From contig CAYQPQ010000017.1 in NCBI GenBank assembly GCA_964420045.1, positions 1 to 22,264 on the forward strand: a stretch of DNA of 22,264 nucleotides, given 5' to 3'. Shown here piece by piece: positions 21,042 to 22,264 of this stretch (positions are counted from its first letter, which is position 1; each line of letters starts with the position of its first letter). Made by a program: the position numbers and the translations under genes. Source of the DNA: GCA-016699975 sp964420045. Lineage in GTDB: Bacteria > Patescibacteriota > Minisyncoccia > Moranbacterales > UBA1568. The notes under the pieces were generated by a model, which was not told where the DNA came from, did not search any database, and saw only the letters and a program-made list of their open reading frames with translations.

Positions 21042-22264
21042 ATGACGAAGATTTCTGATATTCAGGGACGAGAGATTCTTGATTCGCGAGGAAACCCGAC
21101 TGTTGAAGTATGTGTGACAACTGAAAGTGGCGTGTTGGCGGTTGCCGGTGTACCGAGCGGAGCATCAACGGGATCGCTCGAAGCGATTGAATTGCGGGAT
21201 AACGATCCGGAGCGCTATGGAGGAAAGGGTGTTCTCAGGGCGATCGAGCATGTAAATGGCGAGATTCGAAAGAGGATAGTTGGGATGGATGTATCCGATC
21301 AATCCGGCATTGACTCTGCGATGCGAGAGCTTGATGGAACGGAGAATAAATCGCGGCTCGGCGCGAATGCCATTCTCGGTGTTTCGCTGGCGGTAGCTCG
21401 TGCCGCATCTCGAGAAAGCAATGTCCCTCTCCATCGTTCTCTCCGTGCTCTTTTTTCGATGGAGGGGAGTGATGTGCTTGTTTCCGATGATGCTTTTCCC
21501 ATTCCGATGTTCAATGTCTTGAATGGAGGGGAGCATAGTGATTCGGGATTGTCTGTTCAAGAATTCAAACTATTTCCCAAGGGAATTTCCGGGTATGCCG
21601 AACAGCTTCGTGCGGGAAGCGAGATATTTCATGCGCTGAAGGGTATACTCGCTAAAGCGGGGTATTCGACGAGCGTCGGGGATGAAGGTGGATTTGCGCC
21701 GCGCCTTGAGAGTCACGCTCAGGCGTTTGAAATGTTGATTCAGGCTGTTGAGAAAGCTGGGTATATCCCTGGGAAAGATGTCTTTTTCGGTATTGATGCG
21801 GCCGCCAATTCTTTTTATGTGGCGTCGGAAGAAGTCTATGCGCTCGAGCCGGAACATGTTCGATTGACGCGCGACCAGTTGTTGAATGTGTATAGTGAAT
21901 GGATTGAGAAATATTTTCTTGTTTCGATCGAGGATGCGCTCCATGAGGGTGATTGGGAGGGGTGGGTGATTCACGAAGAGCGAGTTGGAAAGGGAATTAT
22001 GACAATCGGCGATGATTTGCTTGTGACCAATCCGAAGCGCGTTCAGATGGCAATCGAAAAGAAGGCGTGTAATGCCGTTCTTATCAAGCCGAATCAAATC
22101 GGCACCGTGTCCGAAACGCTTGAGACGGTGCGTTTGGCGAAGCGGCACGGTTTGAAGACGGTGGTATCACATCGGTCAGGGGAAACGACGGATGATTTTA
22201 TCGCGGATTTGGCGGCTGGAGCGGGGGCGGATTGTATTAAAACCGGGTCGCTCTCGCGCGGCGA
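21042..22264 (+). CDS. eno: Enolase, cut off by the right window edge
   Basis: Enolase interconverts 2-phosphoglycerate and phosphoenolpyruvate. The first 407 residues are present, so perhaps 10-25 are missing. The start ISDIQGREILDSRGNPTVEV is classic. The mobile loop GVPSGASTG, NVLNGGEHSDSG (His165), QEF (Glu174), GDEGGFAP (Glu215) and the three Mg ligands Asp252 (GIDAA), Glu297 (SIEDAL) and Asp324 (IGDDL) are all present. So are Lys349 in LIKPNQIG, SHRSGETTDDF and Lys400 in IKTGS. A few residues near the active-site loop differ from the usual HADNNVD pattern, but all known catalytic and ligand residues are in place. The ATG at 21042 is the only sensible start; a GAAGAG lies about 20 bases before it, rather far. 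Confidence 0.96.
   Translation, partial: MTKISDIQGREILDSRGNPTVEVCVTTESGVLAVAGVPSGASTGSLEAIELRDNDPERYGGKGVLRAIEHVNGEIRKRIVGMDVSDQSGIDSAMRELDGTENKSRLGANAILGVSLAVARAASRESNVPLHRSLRALFSMEGSDVLVSDDAFPIPMFNVLNGGEHSDSGLSVQEFKLFPKGISGYAEQLRAGSEIFHALKGILAKAGYSTSVGDEGGFAPRLESHAQAFEMLIQAVEKAGYIPGKDVFFGIDAAANSFYVASEEVYALEPEHVRLTRDQLLNVYSEWIEKYFLVSIEDALHEGDWEGWVIHEERVGKGIMTIGDDLLVTNPKRVQMAIEKKACNAVLIKPNQIGTVSETLETVRLAKRHGLKTVVSHRSGETTDDFIADLAAGAGADCIKTGSLSRG

Overview
The window reads like a bacterial chromosome of the Candidate Phyla Radiation (Patescibacteria, probably Parcubacteria-like). This is inferred from style, not from a marker gene: many very small orphan membrane and cysteine-containing proteins, a membrane-anchored cohesin/FN3/dockerin surface protein, compact house-keeping genes in short operons, weak or absent Shine-Dalgarno sites, and the short intergenic repeats familiar from such genomes. 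TGA ends many genes (lexA, xth, pepA, murF), so the standard bacterial code is used and the UGA=Gly lineages (Gracilibacteria, Absconditabacteria) are excluded. A run of 100 N (20594-20693) is a scaffold gap, so this is probably a draft or metagenome assembly.

Layout. 1-1650: four small genes (two orphans, a SHOCT-domain membrane protein, a YggT-family protein). 1708-4056: a 726-residue anchored surface protein (TM, cohesin-like, five FN3, dockerin-like) with its terminator. 4124-5312: a LexA-type repressor whose -10 box lies in a perfect 24-bp palindrome, followed by a small membrane protein whose own -10 box lies in a copy of the palindrome core. This is the most interesting part: a candidate two-gene damage regulon. 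5290-5653: a leftward small gene with a consensus promoter, converging on a shared terminator. 5739-7982: rlmN and miaB, two radical-SAM RNA-modifying enzymes, in tandem. 7991-8292: a self-contained transcription unit for a 47-residue membrane protein. 8350-8500: repeat debris. 8502-11213: xth, sua5/tsaC-like and rarA (DNA repair, tRNA t6A synthesis, fork maintenance). 11312-13130: an orphan small gene and an M17 leucyl aminopeptidase.

13254-18676: a reduced division/cell-wall (dcw) cluster, mraZ - rsmH - ftsL-like - ftsI - murF. The promoter is good and is followed by 10-bp-phased GTGGG boxes typical of MraZ autoregulation. Two inverted copies of a roughly 145-160 bp foldback repeat sit exactly at the mraZ|rsmH and ftsI|murF junctions, and one copy carries an extra 20-bp palindromic insertion. 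murE is not in its usual place.

18685-22264: khpA (KH-domain RNA-binding protein) as its own unit, a membrane-anchored orphan, a secreted cysteine-rich protein broken by the assembly gap, and enolase running off the right edge. Nearly all genes point right; the only leftward gene I support is 5334-5540. I saw no tRNA, rRNA, CRISPR array, transposase or phage gene.
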